A DNA stretch of 64,000 bases. It comes from Pontibacterium sinense. Lineage in GTDB: Bacteria; Pseudomonadota; Gammaproteobacteria; Pseudomonadales; Balneatricaceae. The stretch is from positions 23,075-87,074 of the forward strand of contig NZ_JADEYS010000022.1 in the NCBI RefSeq assembly GCF_015209595.1, read 5' to 3'. Made by a program: the position numbers and the translations under genes. The first letter of the stretch is position 1; each line of letters opens with the position of its first letter. The notes under the pieces are model-generated. The model was not told the origin of the DNA, did no database searches, and was given only the letters and a program-made list of their open reading frames with translations. Of this stretch, positions 8,210 to 17,611 are shown one piece after another.

Positions 8210-8237
8210 AGGGGTGGTATTATTTCCACTCCTTTTT
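8210..8237 (+). terminator. Intrinsic terminator after the microprotein gene
   Basis: An 8-bp stem (8210-8217 with 8226-8233, one G-U pair) with an 8-base loop is followed by a run of T. It closes the RHH/microprotein unit. Confidence 0.7.
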
Positions 8238-8371
8238 ATGTGCCCGACGATCAGCACGAAGCACAACCCCTCCTCGCCTCCCGCACTCCGACATTTGATT
8301 TATCACCCTCAATTAAGCATCCCTTTGGTAAACATACCCACGACTTATACCAATTGGCTTTTTTTAGACAT

Positions 8372-8399
8372 AAAAAAACCCGGCCAAGGCCGGGTTTTC
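8372..8399 (-). terminator. Intrinsic terminator of rpmB-rpmG
   Basis: The GC-rich palindrome CCCGGCCAAGGCCGGG is flanked by A and T runs. Read on the minus strand it ends in seven T, directly downstream of rpmG. Confidence 0.88.
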
Positions 8400-8414
8400 T
8401 GAGAAGGAAAAATC

Positions 8415-8582
8415 TTATTTGATTTTAGCTTCTTTGTAGATCACGTGTTTGCGAACAACCGGGTCGTATTTTTTAAATTCGAACTTGTCCGGAGTGTTAC
8501 GCTTGTTCTTCTGAGTGGTGTAGAAGTGACCAGTACCAGCAGAAGAAACCAGTTTGATTTTATCAGTAGCGCCTTTAGCCAT
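8415..8582 (-). CDS. rpmG: 50S ribosomal protein L33
   Basis: This 55-residue protein is nearly identical in pattern to enterobacterial L33: [20 protein letters not shown] at the start, then YTTQKNKR and a C-terminal [10 protein letters not shown]. It lacks the CxxC pairs of zinc-binding L33, so it is the zinc-independent form usual in gammaproteobacteria. The ATG at 8582 follows AAGGAGC, and the gene starts 11 bases after the rpmB stop, giving the usual rpmB-rpmG operon. A strong terminator follows. Confidence 0.97.
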   Translation of the reverse strand: MAKGATDKIKLVSSAGTGHFYTTQKNKRNTPDKFEFKKYDPVVRKHVIYKEAKIK

Positions 8583-8593
8583 GATGCAGCTCC

Positions 8594-8830
8594 TTAAACC
8601 TTGATACCGTTAGCACGAACTTCAGCCAGAACTACATCGATACCTTTCTTATCGATGATACGCATACCTTTAGAAGATACACGCAGGCGTACGAATTTGT
8701 TTTCGTTTTCTACCCAAAAACGGTGCCAGTGCAGGTTCGGCAGGAAACGACGACGAGTCTTACGCTGTGAGTGGGAAACGTTGTTCCCGGTTACTGGACG
8801 CTTGCCAGTGACCATGCAAACTTTAGCCAT
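8594..8830 (-). CDS. rpmB: 50S ribosomal protein L28
   Basis: This 78-residue protein is typical of proteobacterial L28 ([20 protein letters not shown] start, [12 protein letters not shown] and [10 protein letters not shown] blocks). It is the first gene of the rpmB-rpmG operon; the next start codon lies 11 bases downstream. A long leader of about 160 bases separates it from the best-looking promoter. In enterobacteria the operon adjoins radC and mutM; here both lie on the same strand but several kilobases away. Confidence 0.97.
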   Translation of the reverse strand: MAKVCMVTGKRPVTGNNVSHSQRKTRRRFLPNLHWHRFWVENENKFVRLRVSSKGMRIIDKKGIDVVLAEVRANGIKV

Positions 8831-9300
8831 TGCTAAAAACCCTTTTAAATACAGTTAGATATACTACTTATCATTATGATTATCGAAACAACGTTCAACG
8901 CCTGCACTCTCAGGCTCATTATGTTGCTTCTCAGGCGGAGCGTCCTATACCGAGACAGAATACCATACCAGAGTGCGATAAGAGGTCGCGTATTATACAT
9001 TAATCATTCACTAACTCCAGCATAAACAGCGACTTTATAACACGTGATGATGCATGCTTGCAGGTCATTCACCAACGATGCCCGCGCTGTATGCCTAACG
9101 CCCCTAAGTCGCTTCACCGCTTTGACCACAGGCCTTACATTGCGACAACTTCAGCTACCCCGCATGCACAATTTTGTCACGTGCGTACAGCCCCCAATCT
9201 GAGCTAAACTGGCGGTCAGGATCGCAGCCCTCCTACATATAGGATAAGAGGCATCCTCACACACCAATTTCTATTGTTGGACAGCCGGAAGTACAGCTGT
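8831..9300. other. Intergenic region between rpmB and the CHASE/GGDEF/EAL gene
   Basis: These 470 bases hold the rpmB leader and promoter on the minus strand and the leader of the plus-strand diguanylate cyclase/phosphodiesterase gene. I see no further ORF, RNA gene or repeat in it. Confidence 0.6.
8992..8997 (-). promoter_or_regulatory. Predicted -10 element of the rpmB-rpmG promoter
   Basis: A perfect TATAAT on the minus strand (TGTATAATACGCGACC context) lies about 160 bases upstream of rpmB, followed by a GC-rich discriminator as in growth-rate-controlled promoters. No good -35 box is visible at 17 bases. Confidence 0.5.
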
Positions 9301-12048
9301 ATGCCTATCCCGAAATATTTGCGACAACTCTCTATTCTGACTCTGTTTCTCACGGTCGCGGTCTGGACGGCTCATTTCGTCTACAGCAACCAGGAAGCCG
9401 AACACTCTCGGGAATTTGAAAAGCAAACAGATGCACTTGCCAATCGCATCGAATCACAAATGCAGCGTCTGTTCATCGCAATAGATGGCGTACGAGGCTT
9501 TGCATCCACTCACCCCGCACTAAGCGCTGCGCAATTTCGGGATTATCTCAACAGCGCCGATTTCTTCACCCAGTTTCCAGCAGTGCGCGCGATCGCGTAC
9601 GCTCCTCGTATATCTGCTGATGACCTGCCTATGCTACAGCGCCGATTGATAAACGATGCGGAACGTGAGCATCAGGGATACCCGGCATTTCAGCTCAATC
9701 CCGAGGGCAAGCGGGCCCAATACTTCCCTGCGGTACTGGTGGAGCCTCGTGAAGGCAATGACAACGTTTACGGTTTTGACCTCTGGGCGCATAAACTTCG
9801 CCGGGCCGCCGCAGAACAGGCGCGCGACAGCGGGCAACCGATTCTATCCGCACCGCTGACACTCTCACAGGATAAAGCATCCGGTTTAAAAGGCGTTCTT
9901 TTACTCAACCCGGTGTACACTGCTGGTATCCCGACACTGAACACCCGTGAACGCCGAGATGCCCATATCGGGTTTATCCCGGTAGGCCTGACCATCGCCT
10001 ATGCCTTACAGCATATTTTTGATGCAGACACACAAAGCCAGCTGTACTTCTGCCTGCATGATTCCGGGAAAGAAACCGGTGCGGCCACATCGAATTTGAC
10101 GAAGATGGATCTTCTGTACAGCAGCTTCCCCAACGGCAGGACACCAATCAGCGGGGTAAACACCAGTAACAGAGCATCGGTCAACTTTGATATTGCGGGC
10201 AGAAACTGGCAATTGATCGCTGAACGTCGTGAACCACTGCACTGGACCGATCGCTATATCGCCCCTATTTTGATTCTATTGTTGGGTCTCACGCTTGCCA
10301 TCGGCGCCATCCGTCTGCTGGAAGATCTACTGCTACGCTGGCAGTCTACCCATGAAAAACTGCGCTTTGCCGAAAGTGAAGTGAACGCCTTCTTTGATAT
10401 GTCAGTGGATATGTTCTGCGTCATTGGCTTTGATGGCTTCTTTAAACAGATCAATCCGGCATGGAGTGAAACGCTTAAGTTCGAACAGGATTACCTGTTA
10501 ACAACCCCCTTGCGTGAATTGATTCATCCAGATGACCTGCAACGCTCCAATGCAGAAATGGTGCACCTTCGACGCGGTGAACAAGTCACCGATTTTCGTA
10601 ACCGGTATCGCACTCATAAGGGTGACTATCGCTGGTTAAGCTGGCGGGGAACCGCATCACCGGATGACCAATTGATCTTTGCCGTTGCTCGCGATGTCAC
10701 CAGTAAGATGGAAAACGAGGAACGGATACAAAAGCTGGCCTACTTTGATTCACTGACCGATCTGGCCAACCGCTCCCATTTTTTGGAACAGCTAAACCGC
10801 GAAATCAGTCAGGCAGCACGCCGTCAAAGTCCGCTGGCGATCTTTTATATCGATCTGGATGGCTTTAAAGATGTAAACGACAGCTTAGGTCACGACGCCG
10901 GAGATCAGCTGTTGCAAGAGGTGGCAGCACGACTCAAGCAACAGCTGCGCTCCTCCGATTTTGCCGCACGCCTTGGCGGTGATGAATTTTGCATCCTGAT
11001 CAATGACTTGTCAGACAATTACTCGGCAACCAGCACCGCCCAGCGCGTACTCAACGAGATCAGTAAACCTGTCATCCTCGGCACACGCACACTAACACCC
11101 AGAGCCAGTATAGGTATCGCCTACTTTCCCGATGACGGTAGCGACAGCAACAGTTTAATGAAAGCCGCCGATAGCGCGATGTATTCGGCGAAGAATGCCG
11201 GGAAGCATCGTTACGCATGTTACCAACCCCATATGACTGCGGAGGCCATGGAACGCCTGCAATTGGAACAGGATCTGCGTCAGGCCATCACCAACAATGA
11301 ATTGGAGCTGCATTATCAGCCTCAAATTTGCTTGAACAGCGGCACCTTAAAGGGCGTGGAAGCTCTGGTACGCTGGCGCCATCCGGAAAAAGGCCTGATC
11401 ATGCCGCAGCAGTTTATTGAGACAGCTGAACGCCTGCGCATCATTGATGCACTGGGGGAATGGGTACTCAAGACTGCGCTTGCGCAGACGGTTCGCTGGC
11501 ACGAGACTAGCAAGGAGCGCTTCACCATTGCGGTTAACATCTCACCACTGCACTTCGAGGATGAGCAGCTGTTAACCACCGTAAACCAGGCGTTAGAAGC
11601 ATCAGGACTGCCACCCGAGTATCTCGAACTTGAGATCACTGAAACTCGCATTCTGCAGACCAAGGCCGGTCAGGCAAATGCCACTGCGCTGCGTCAAATG
11701 GGTGTCCATGTGGCGGTGGATGATTTTGGGACCGGATATTCCTCACTCACGTTGTTGCAAGATCTGGATATCGACACCATCAAAATTGACCGTTCCTTTA
11801 TCGCCCCGCTGGCAGATAAGCCAGAAGCAGCTATATTGTTGGGCACGATTGTCGGTGCCGCGCATGCGTTTGGTGCCAAAGTCATCGCTGAAGGGGTTGA
11901 AACACTGGATCAGGCCCGCATTCTGCACGGCGTAGGATGCGACCTGGTGCAAGGCTATTATTTCTGCCGACCGGTTCCAGCACTAGAGCTTCCGGCGACA
12001 GATCAATCCCTCTACCCGGACACCTCCACAGCCAAGCCTGTGGCATGA
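9301..12048 (+). CDS. CHASE-PAS-GGDEF-EAL membrane c-di-GMP enzyme
   Basis: A 915-residue sensor. A first membrane helix (about residues 8-30) and a second (about 318-340) enclose a periplasmic CHASE-type domain. A PAS domain (about 355-470), a GGDEF domain and an EAL domain follow in the cytoplasm. The GGDEF motif is intact (RLGGDEF near residue 558), with an upstream RSSD inhibitory site five residues before it. The EAL domain keeps EALVRW (near 686), NISPLHF, the DDFGTGYSSL loop, IKIDRSF, AEGVET and VQGYYF. Both synthesis and breakdown of c-di-GMP are thus possible. The ATG at 9301 after GGAAG is preferred to a TTG nine codons earlier. An HDOD gene follows 15 bases later. The CHASE ligand is unknown. 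Confidence 0.93.
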   Translation: MPIPKYLRQLSILTLFLTVAVWTAHFVYSNQEAEHSREFEKQTDALANRIESQMQRLFIAIDGVRGFASTHPALSAAQFRDYLNSADFFTQFPAVRAIAYAPRISADDLPMLQRRLINDAEREHQGYPAFQLNPEGKRAQYFPAVLVEPREGNDNVYGFDLWAHKLRRAAAEQARDSGQPILSAPLTLSQDKASGLKGVLLLNPVYTAGIPTLNTRERRDAHIGFIPVGLTIAYALQHIFDADTQSQLYFCLHDSGKETGAATSNLTKMDLLYSSFPNGRTPISGVNTSNRASVNFDIAGRNWQLIAERREPLHWTDRYIAPILILLLGLTLAIGAIRLLEDLLLRWQSTHEKLRFAESEVNAFFDMSVDMFCVIGFDGFFKQINPAWSETLKFEQDYLLTTPLRELIHPDDLQRSNAEMVHLRRGEQVTDFRNRYRTHKGDYRWLSWRGTASPDDQLIFAVARDVTSKMENEERIQKLAYFDSLTDLANRSHFLEQLNREISQAARRQSPLAIFYIDLDGFKDVNDSLGHDAGDQLLQEVAARLKQQLRSSDFAARLGGDEFCILINDLSDNYSATSTAQRVLNEISKPVILGTRTLTPRASIGIAYFPDDGSDSNSLMKAADSAMYSAKNAGKHRYACYQPHMTAEAMERLQLEQDLRQAITNNELELHYQPQICLNSGTLKGVEALVRWRHPEKGLIMPQQFIETAERLRIIDALGEWVLKTALAQTVRWHETSKERFTIAVNISPLHFEDEQLLTTVNQALEASGLPPEYLELEITETRILQTKAGQANATALRQMGVHVAVDDFGTGYSSLTLLQDLDIDTIKIDRSFIAPLADKPEAAILLGTIVGAAHAFGAKVIAEGVETLDQARILHGVGCDLVQGYYFCRPVPALELPATDQSLYPDTSTAKPVA

Positions 12049-12063
12049 AGGACACTAAACTGC

Positions 12064-12915
12064 ATGACTGATACCCTGACCTTAAACGGCCAGAGACTTC
12101 GTATCCCGGTACTCGCAACCGGAGCGACCTCACTGATGAAACAACTGTCGGACGATAATATTCCGTTTGAGCAGCTCGCATCCGTGATTGAGCAGTTTCC
12201 AAGTATCAGCATGCGCCTTATCGCGCTGGCGAACTCCGCCTGGTCAGGCTCATCCGTTGAGGTCACCTCGGTGATGGATGCCTGCACACGACTGGGGTTT
12301 AATGTGGTGCGCAGTACCAGCATCGCATTAGTTGTCTCTGCGCCCTTTGATCCTCACCGCTGCCCCGCCTTTCAGCCCGTGCGCTACTGGCAGGATTCCA
12401 TGCTGATCGCAGAAGCGGCGTTTGGCCTGACGCCTGAAGATGGGATGCCGTCTCCGCTCTGTTCACAAACCATGCGCACCCTTGGACTGCTACACAATCT
12501 GGGACTGCTCTGGCTCGCGGACAGCATGCCACAGGAAACACAGGCCGCTCTCCTACTAAGTTCAGCGGACGATTCCCTTAGCGTAAGTGAAGCCCTGATT
12601 GAGACGTGCGGTTTTGACTACTGCACCGTGGCCGAAGCACTTTGTAATGAATGGCAACTGCCCGATGCAATGAGTCGTGTACTGGCTCACCAGAATACCC
12701 CGGCATACAAGGCTCAGCATTGGCAGGGCACCGAACTGCTGCGTATCAGTAAACAACTGATCAGAACACTGGGGACCGCAACACCCGAGTCATTGGCACA
12801 GATAGAGACAGACACCCTGAGTATCGAGTTTGCCACCCTACGAGCAGAATATCGCCGCCTGGAACAGCTGCAACCACGGATCAATGACCTGGCCAGCAGC
12901 CTGTTCCTGAACTGA
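12064..12915 (+). CDS. HDOD-domain protein
   Basis: A 283-residue protein with an HDOD-type (HD-related, non-catalytic) output domain. Early residues show the family's helical pattern (FEQLASVIEQFPSISMRLIA, then LANSAW), followed by CTRLGFNVVRS and a later HNLGLLWLAD that echoes the HD-like core. No metal-binding HD pair with phosphohydrolase spacing is evident. HDOD proteins act as signalling scaffolds in two-component and c-di-GMP networks. It starts 15 bases after the CHASE/GGDEF/EAL gene, so the two very probably form an operon and pathway. Confidence 0.8.
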   Translation: MTDTLTLNGQRLRIPVLATGATSLMKQLSDDNIPFEQLASVIEQFPSISMRLIALANSAWSGSSVEVTSVMDACTRLGFNVVRSTSIALVVSAPFDPHRCPAFQPVRYWQDSMLIAEAAFGLTPEDGMPSPLCSQTMRTLGLLHNLGLLWLADSMPQETQAALLLSSADDSLSVSEALIETCGFDYCTVAEALCNEWQLPDAMSRVLAHQNTPAYKAQHWQGTELLRISKQLIRTLGTATPESLAQIETDTLSIEFATLRAEYRRLEQLQPRINDLASSLFLN

Positions 12916-12938
12916 TTTGCTCGGAAAGCACCTATACA

Positions 12939-15900
12939 TCAGGCAACCGTAACACCCGCCCCGTCCGGCGGATTGGAAGAGGACGCCTCGTCTGTTTCCG
13001 ATTCGTCGATCTCAGTAAAGCCAAAGTCTTCCATAATCGCGTAAGCCGACGGTAACACCAGCAACAGCAGCAACGTTGAGGTGATCATGCCAAAGACCAC
13101 GCTGGCCACCAGCGGCACTAACACCTGCGCCTGCAAGCTGGTCTCAGACAGCAGCGGCAACATACCCGCCACGGTTGTCACTGAGGTGAGGAAAATAGCC
13201 CGAAAACGGTCCCGCACTGCCTGACCTGCGGCATCGTGCAGACTTAACCCCTCTTTCGAACGAATCTTCACAAACTCCACCAGCAGGATTGAATCGTTGA
13301 CTACCACACCGGCCAGCGACACAAAGCCAATCATACTCGGCAGACTCAGGTTCAACCCCATCAGCAGATGCCCCCAGATCACACCAATCAGTGCCAGCGG
13401 AATATTCATCAGCACAATCAACGGCTCTTTGTAATTGCGGAACTGCAGGCTAAGCAACAGAAATACACCTGCGATACCCATCACAAACCCGGTCAGGACC
13501 GAACCACTGGTCTCCTGATTGTTTTTCACTTCGCCCTCAAGGCTGAAGCTGAGTTCCGGATAACGTTGTTGCAGTTCGCTCAGGAAGCGGGTGCGGGTAT
13601 CACCGATAATCTCGCTGGTATTGGCGATTTCAGAATCCACATCCCCAGAGATGGTCACAGTGCGCTGATGGTTAATTCGCTGAATACGGGAGAACTCGCG
13701 TTCTTCATGTATCGATGCCACTGCTGTCAGCGGGATATCCATGCCCGACTTATTAAATACGGTCAGGTTTTCAAAGTCTGCCAACGCCTGATCCGGCGCG
13801 CTGTCCAACTTAACCGTCACCTCATAGGCTTCACGTCCCTGATAGATATCGCTGACCTTTACTCCCTGATAGGCAGCCCGCAGCTGGTTTGATACCGTGC
13901 GCGCATCCACGCCTGAGTCCAGTGCACCGGGTAACAAACGTACGTTAAGCTGCGGTTTACCCGGCCGCAGATCATCCATGATGTTAGACACACCATCATA
14001 CCCGTTTAACCAGTGCTGCAGCTCCCAGCTCGCCTTGGACAACTGCTCCAGATCATCGCCCTGCAGACGGATAGAGATCGCCTGACCGGCGGGGCCAAAC
14101 TGGGGTTCTTTAAACTGAATCGAGACAGCATCAACCACTTCCGGTGTTGTTTCACGCCACAAACGTTTTAACGCCACCAGCGACGTTAGACGTTTTTCTG
14201 CATCCAACAGATCCAGACTGATGGTGGCCAGATGACCACCCTCTTCGTTGGCATCCGCATTCTGACTGAAGGACACTTGTACATTCTTCACCAGCGTCCC
14301 TTCAGATTCCGGCGGCAATTGCGCCAGAGAGCGATCCAGACTGTTGAGCAAGTCACTGACAACCGCTTCAGTACGCACAAACGGCGTGCCTTGAGGCATC
14401 AATACCCGCGCTTCCAACCGGTTTCCTTCGATATCCGGGAAACCCTTAAACTTCACCACACCCGCAGCCAGTAATCCGATTGAGAAAACAAATGCCACAA
14501 TTGCCAGCCCCACCACCAGATAACGATAGCGGATCGCCAGATCGGCTAAACGCCCAACCCGCTCGCGCAGGTGATCAAATCCCGTCTCAAACTTCACTCT
14601 CCAGCGGGACTTTTGATCGTTTTTCTGATGCTCCAGCGAATGTTTAAGGTGATGCGGCAGGATCAGAAACGCTTCCACCAAACTCACTGTTAATACCGCC
14701 AATAATACAACGGGCAACACACCCAGTATTTGGCCCATATCTCCTTTCAAAAACAGCAGGCTGCCAAACAGGATCGCGGAGGTGACAAACGAAGAGAACA
14801 CACCCCGTGCAACTTTTTTCACCCCATCAATTGCCGCATTAAGCGCGTCCTTCCCTTTGCGGAACTCGCTTTCGATGCTCTCAGAAAGCACAATCGCGTC
14901 ATCCATCAAAATCCCGATCGCCATCAGCAGAGCAACCATCGAGATCATGTTGATGCTGATGCCAAAAGTGCTCATCACCACCAGACCACCGAGGAAAGAG
15001 ATCGGCAATCCCATCGCCACCCAGAAGGTGTAACGCCAGACAAAGAATAGGAACAGTGCAAAAGTAGCTAGCAGCAGACCTTGCCAGCCATTACTCAACA
15101 GCAAATTCAGACGGTCTTTCACAATGGATGCCGCATCTTGTGTAATCACCAGCTGAGTGCCATCCGGCAACCGGGCGTTTTCCTGCTCAACAAAGGTTTT
15201 CACCGCATTAAAAACGGTCAGCGTATCGTCGGTGGTATTTTTACTCACCAGAATCAACGCGGCGGGTAATCCATTCAGCTCCGTACGCTTCTCTTCATCC
15301 GCAAAGTTATCTTCAATAGTGGCGATGTCGCCTAAACGGACCTGACCACCTTTTTCACTGTTGAGGATGATCAGATCCTGCAGCTCACGGATCGTGCGGC
15401 GTTCGTTTTCGAAACGTACCTGATAAGAACCCGCGCGGGCATCCAGCACCCCCGCGGGAAGATCCAGTGCCTGTGCGCTGATCAGATCCGCCACATCCTG
15501 CACACTGAGGTTGTACTGGCGCAGCACATCAGGCTTCAGTAACACACTGAGTTCGTGATCGGAAAAACCGGTGACAGTCACAATCGGCACCTGGGGTAAC
15601 GCCAGCAACCGATTACGATAATATTCCGCCAGCGCTTTGAGTTCCGGTTGTGTCAGCTCAGCGGTAATCGCCACACTCAACACCGCCTCGGTACGTCCCA
15701 GTTCTTTGACAACGGCCTTCTCTACGTTGCTGGGAAACTCGGTAATACCATCAACCGCCGCGTTCACATCATCCAGGAACTGTTTTATGTCGCCGGATTC
15801 CTGCATCTCCAGCGTGAGCGTACCTTGACCATCACGTGCCTCGCAGGCTTGTTCGGCAAGGAAACTGATGCCATCGGTGGCATCTTCAAGGCGATTACAA

Positions 15901-16082
15901 ATCCCCTCCTCAACTTCAGACGGGCTCGCGCCGGGATAAGGCACCGATACCTGCACCTTATTTTGCTTAACTTCGGGAAAGGTCTCTTTGTTTAACGTGG
16001 GTAAAGCCACGGCACCCAGCAACAGAATCACCATCATCAAGATGTTGGCGGCGGTAGGATGCGCTGCGAAGTAACGAATCAT
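12939..16082 (-). CDS. RND-family efflux permease
   Basis: This 1047-residue inner-membrane transporter has the HAE-type RND architecture: 12 membrane helices in two repeats, each with a large periplasmic loop. The TM4 acidic pair is present in IGILMDDAIVLSES. In TM10 the usual lysine position of AcrB reads VVVNDSILLVEF, a variation found in other RND branches. It starts inside the adaptor gene's stop codon (ATGA overlap), so the two are translationally coupled. No outer-membrane channel gene is nearby, so it probably uses a TolC encoded elsewhere. The substrate is unknown. Confidence 0.93.
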   Translation of the reverse strand: MIRYFAAHPTAANILMMVILLLGAVALPTLNKETFPEVKQNKVQVSVPYPGASPSEVEEGICNRLEDATDGISFLAEQACEARDGQGTLTLEMQESGDIKQFLDDVNAAVDGITEFPSNVEKAVVKELGRTEAVLSVAITAELTQPELKALAEYYRNRLLALPQVPIVTVTGFSDHELSVLLKPDVLRQYNLSVQDVADLISAQALDLPAGVLDARAGSYQVRFENERRTIRELQDLIILNSEKGGQVRLGDIATIEDNFADEEKRTELNGLPAALILVSKNTTDDTLTVFNAVKTFVEQENARLPDGTQLVITQDAASIVKDRLNLLLSNGWQGLLLATFALFLFFVWRYTFWVAMGLPISFLGGLVVMSTFGISINMISMVALLMAIGILMDDAIVLSESIESEFRKGKDALNAAIDGVKKVARGVFSSFVTSAILFGSLLFLKGDMGQILGVLPVVLLAVLTVSLVEAFLILPHHLKHSLEHQKNDQKSRWRVKFETGFDHLRERVGRLADLAIRYRYLVVGLAIVAFVFSIGLLAAGVVKFKGFPDIEGNRLEARVLMPQGTPFVRTEAVVSDLLNSLDRSLAQLPPESEGTLVKNVQVSFSQNADANEEGGHLATISLDLLDAEKRLTSLVALKRLWRETTPEVVDAVSIQFKEPQFGPAGQAISIRLQGDDLEQLSKASWELQHWLNGYDGVSNIMDDLRPGKPQLNVRLLPGALDSGVDARTVSNQLRAAYQGVKVSDIYQGREAYEVTVKLDSAPDQALADFENLTVFNKSGMDIPLTAVASIHEEREFSRIQRINHQRTVTISGDVDSEIANTSEIIGDTRTRFLSELQQRYPELSFSLEGEVKNNQETSGSVLTGFVMGIAGVFLLLSLQFRNYKEPLIVLMNIPLALIGVIWGHLLMGLNLSLPSMIGFVSLAGVVVNDSILLVEFVKIRSKEGLSLHDAAGQAVRDRFRAIFLTSVTTVAGMLPLLSETSLQAQVLVPLVASVVFGMITSTLLLLLVLPSAYAIMEDFGFTEIDESETDEASSSNPPDGAGVTVA

Positions 16083-17461
16083 TCGGCAACGACTCCCGGC
16101 TGGCTGGCCACCACACCGCTGGCAGCACTGCGCAAATCGGTTTCCAATACACTATCGATACGTGCCTTCAGAGGCATACCGGGGATCACCGGAATCAGGT
16201 CATTGACGATCAGTTGGTCACCCGCGCTCAGGCCTTTGTCGATCACCGCCATCTCACCCTGCAACAGCAGCACTTCAACCGGCCGTATTTCCAGTTTGCC
16301 ATCGGCATCTACCAGATAAACCCGCCCCTGATGCAAAGCTTTATAAGGAATCACCAGCGCATCATTCGCAGGCGTAGAGATCTCTACGTGTGTAAACATC
16401 CCTTTCAACAACGGTGGGCGCTTACCCGGAATCACTTTGGCATAGGGTTTATCCACAGCCACCACAATCCCCAAGGTACGACGCTGTGGATCAATCGACT
16501 CCGTGAAACGCAGTACCTCCGCATCCCACTGAGCATTGGCCTGATCGCCGACTAAGGTTACGCGGGCTTTTAGTTGCAACGCGTCCAGCGCACTGGCTAA
16601 GTTATCCACCGTCAAATCCAGCTGACGATTTTGCAACGGCTGCACTAAACCACGCATCTGCCGCACCGGTACTTGGGCGTTAATCTCGACCCCATCCAGA
16701 TTGAGTGCTTCAAACAGCACGGTGCCCGCCGTGACAAACTCTCCCGCTTCCACCGGCACCTCCCCCACTCGGGCATCAAACGGCATCAAAATCTCGGTAC
16801 GGCCCAAAGTGGTTTTCTGACCTTTTACCTGCTCGCGGGCGCGACTGATTTTCGCCGTTTCTGATGACAATCGGCTGGCATAAGTATTCAACTGCCCCTG
16901 CAGATCGCTCACGGACTGACGCAGCTGGATCACTTTCTGCTCCTCGGCATCCAGCGTCGAACGTGCGATCAGCCGTTTTTTCCAGATATCCTGAATACGC
17001 GCCAACTCCTTTTCACCGACCCGCAGATTATCCTTCGCCAGCTTCAGCGCACGGCGGGTGGTTTTCTGCTCCTCTTTCAACTGGAGCAGCGTTGACTCAT
17101 TGCTCTGCAAATCCGCTTCACTCTGCTTCAGAGAGACTAAGAAATCATCCGCATCGATCCGGGCAACCACCGTCCCGGCAGCAATACTGTTACCCTGTCG
17201 CAGATCCGGGTGTAGATAAGTGATTTTGCCATTCAGCTCGGCCTTGCCTTGCAGGGAGATCGCCGGTTCCACATTGCCATACGCACTGACCCGGTTACGG
17301 AACGGCAGCGACTGCACACGAATCACGTCCACCGTCCGCGGCACCATCGCGGTACTGTTGTGCTGCACAGCGGGTTTACTTTTGACCATCATTACAGTCA
17401 GACCAACGCCCAGCGCCAACACAATCAGCAGAATAATGGGTTTTTGCAGCAGTTTTTTCAT
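16079..17461 (-). CDS. RND efflux periplasmic adaptor (membrane fusion protein)
   Basis: This 460-residue adaptor has an N-terminal membrane/signal segment (IILLIVLALGVGLTVMMV), a lipoyl-like half motif, a long helical hairpin (about residues 110-210) and the second barrel half (ILMPFDARVGEVPVEAGEFV). It bridges the RND permease and an outer-membrane channel. It is the first gene of the pair and overlaps the permease by 4 bases. The 150-base gap to radC probably holds its promoter, although readthrough from radC is possible. No regulator is adjacent. Confidence 0.93.
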   Translation of the reverse strand: MKKLLQKPIILLIVLALGVGLTVMMVKSKPAVQHNSTAMVPRTVDVIRVQSLPFRNRVSAYGNVEPAISLQGKAELNGKITYLHPDLRQGNSIAAGTVVARIDADDFLVSLKQSEADLQSNESTLLQLKEEQKTTRRALKLAKDNLRVGEKELARIQDIWKKRLIARSTLDAEEQKVIQLRQSVSDLQGQLNTYASRLSSETAKISRAREQVKGQKTTLGRTEILMPFDARVGEVPVEAGEFVTAGTVLFEALNLDGVEINAQVPVRQMRGLVQPLQNRQLDLTVDNLASALDALQLKARVTLVGDQANAQWDAEVLRFTESIDPQRRTLGIVVAVDKPYAKVIPGKRPPLLKGMFTHVEISTPANDALVIPYKALHQGRVYLVDADGKLEIRPVEVLLLQGEMAVIDKGLSAGDQLIVNDLIPVIPGMPLKARIDSVLETDLRSAASGVVASQPGVVAE

Positions 17462-17611
17462 GGTGGCGTCCGTTGAGGCGTCGGATAAAAGAAAGAGATC
17501 AGTACGTTGTTCAGCATAGTTATATAACAGCAGCCACTAAAGTGAATCTGCTTTAACCAAACTTTACATCATCAACCCACCGTCATTGCTCGGACATCGG
17601 GATCGAGCGCC

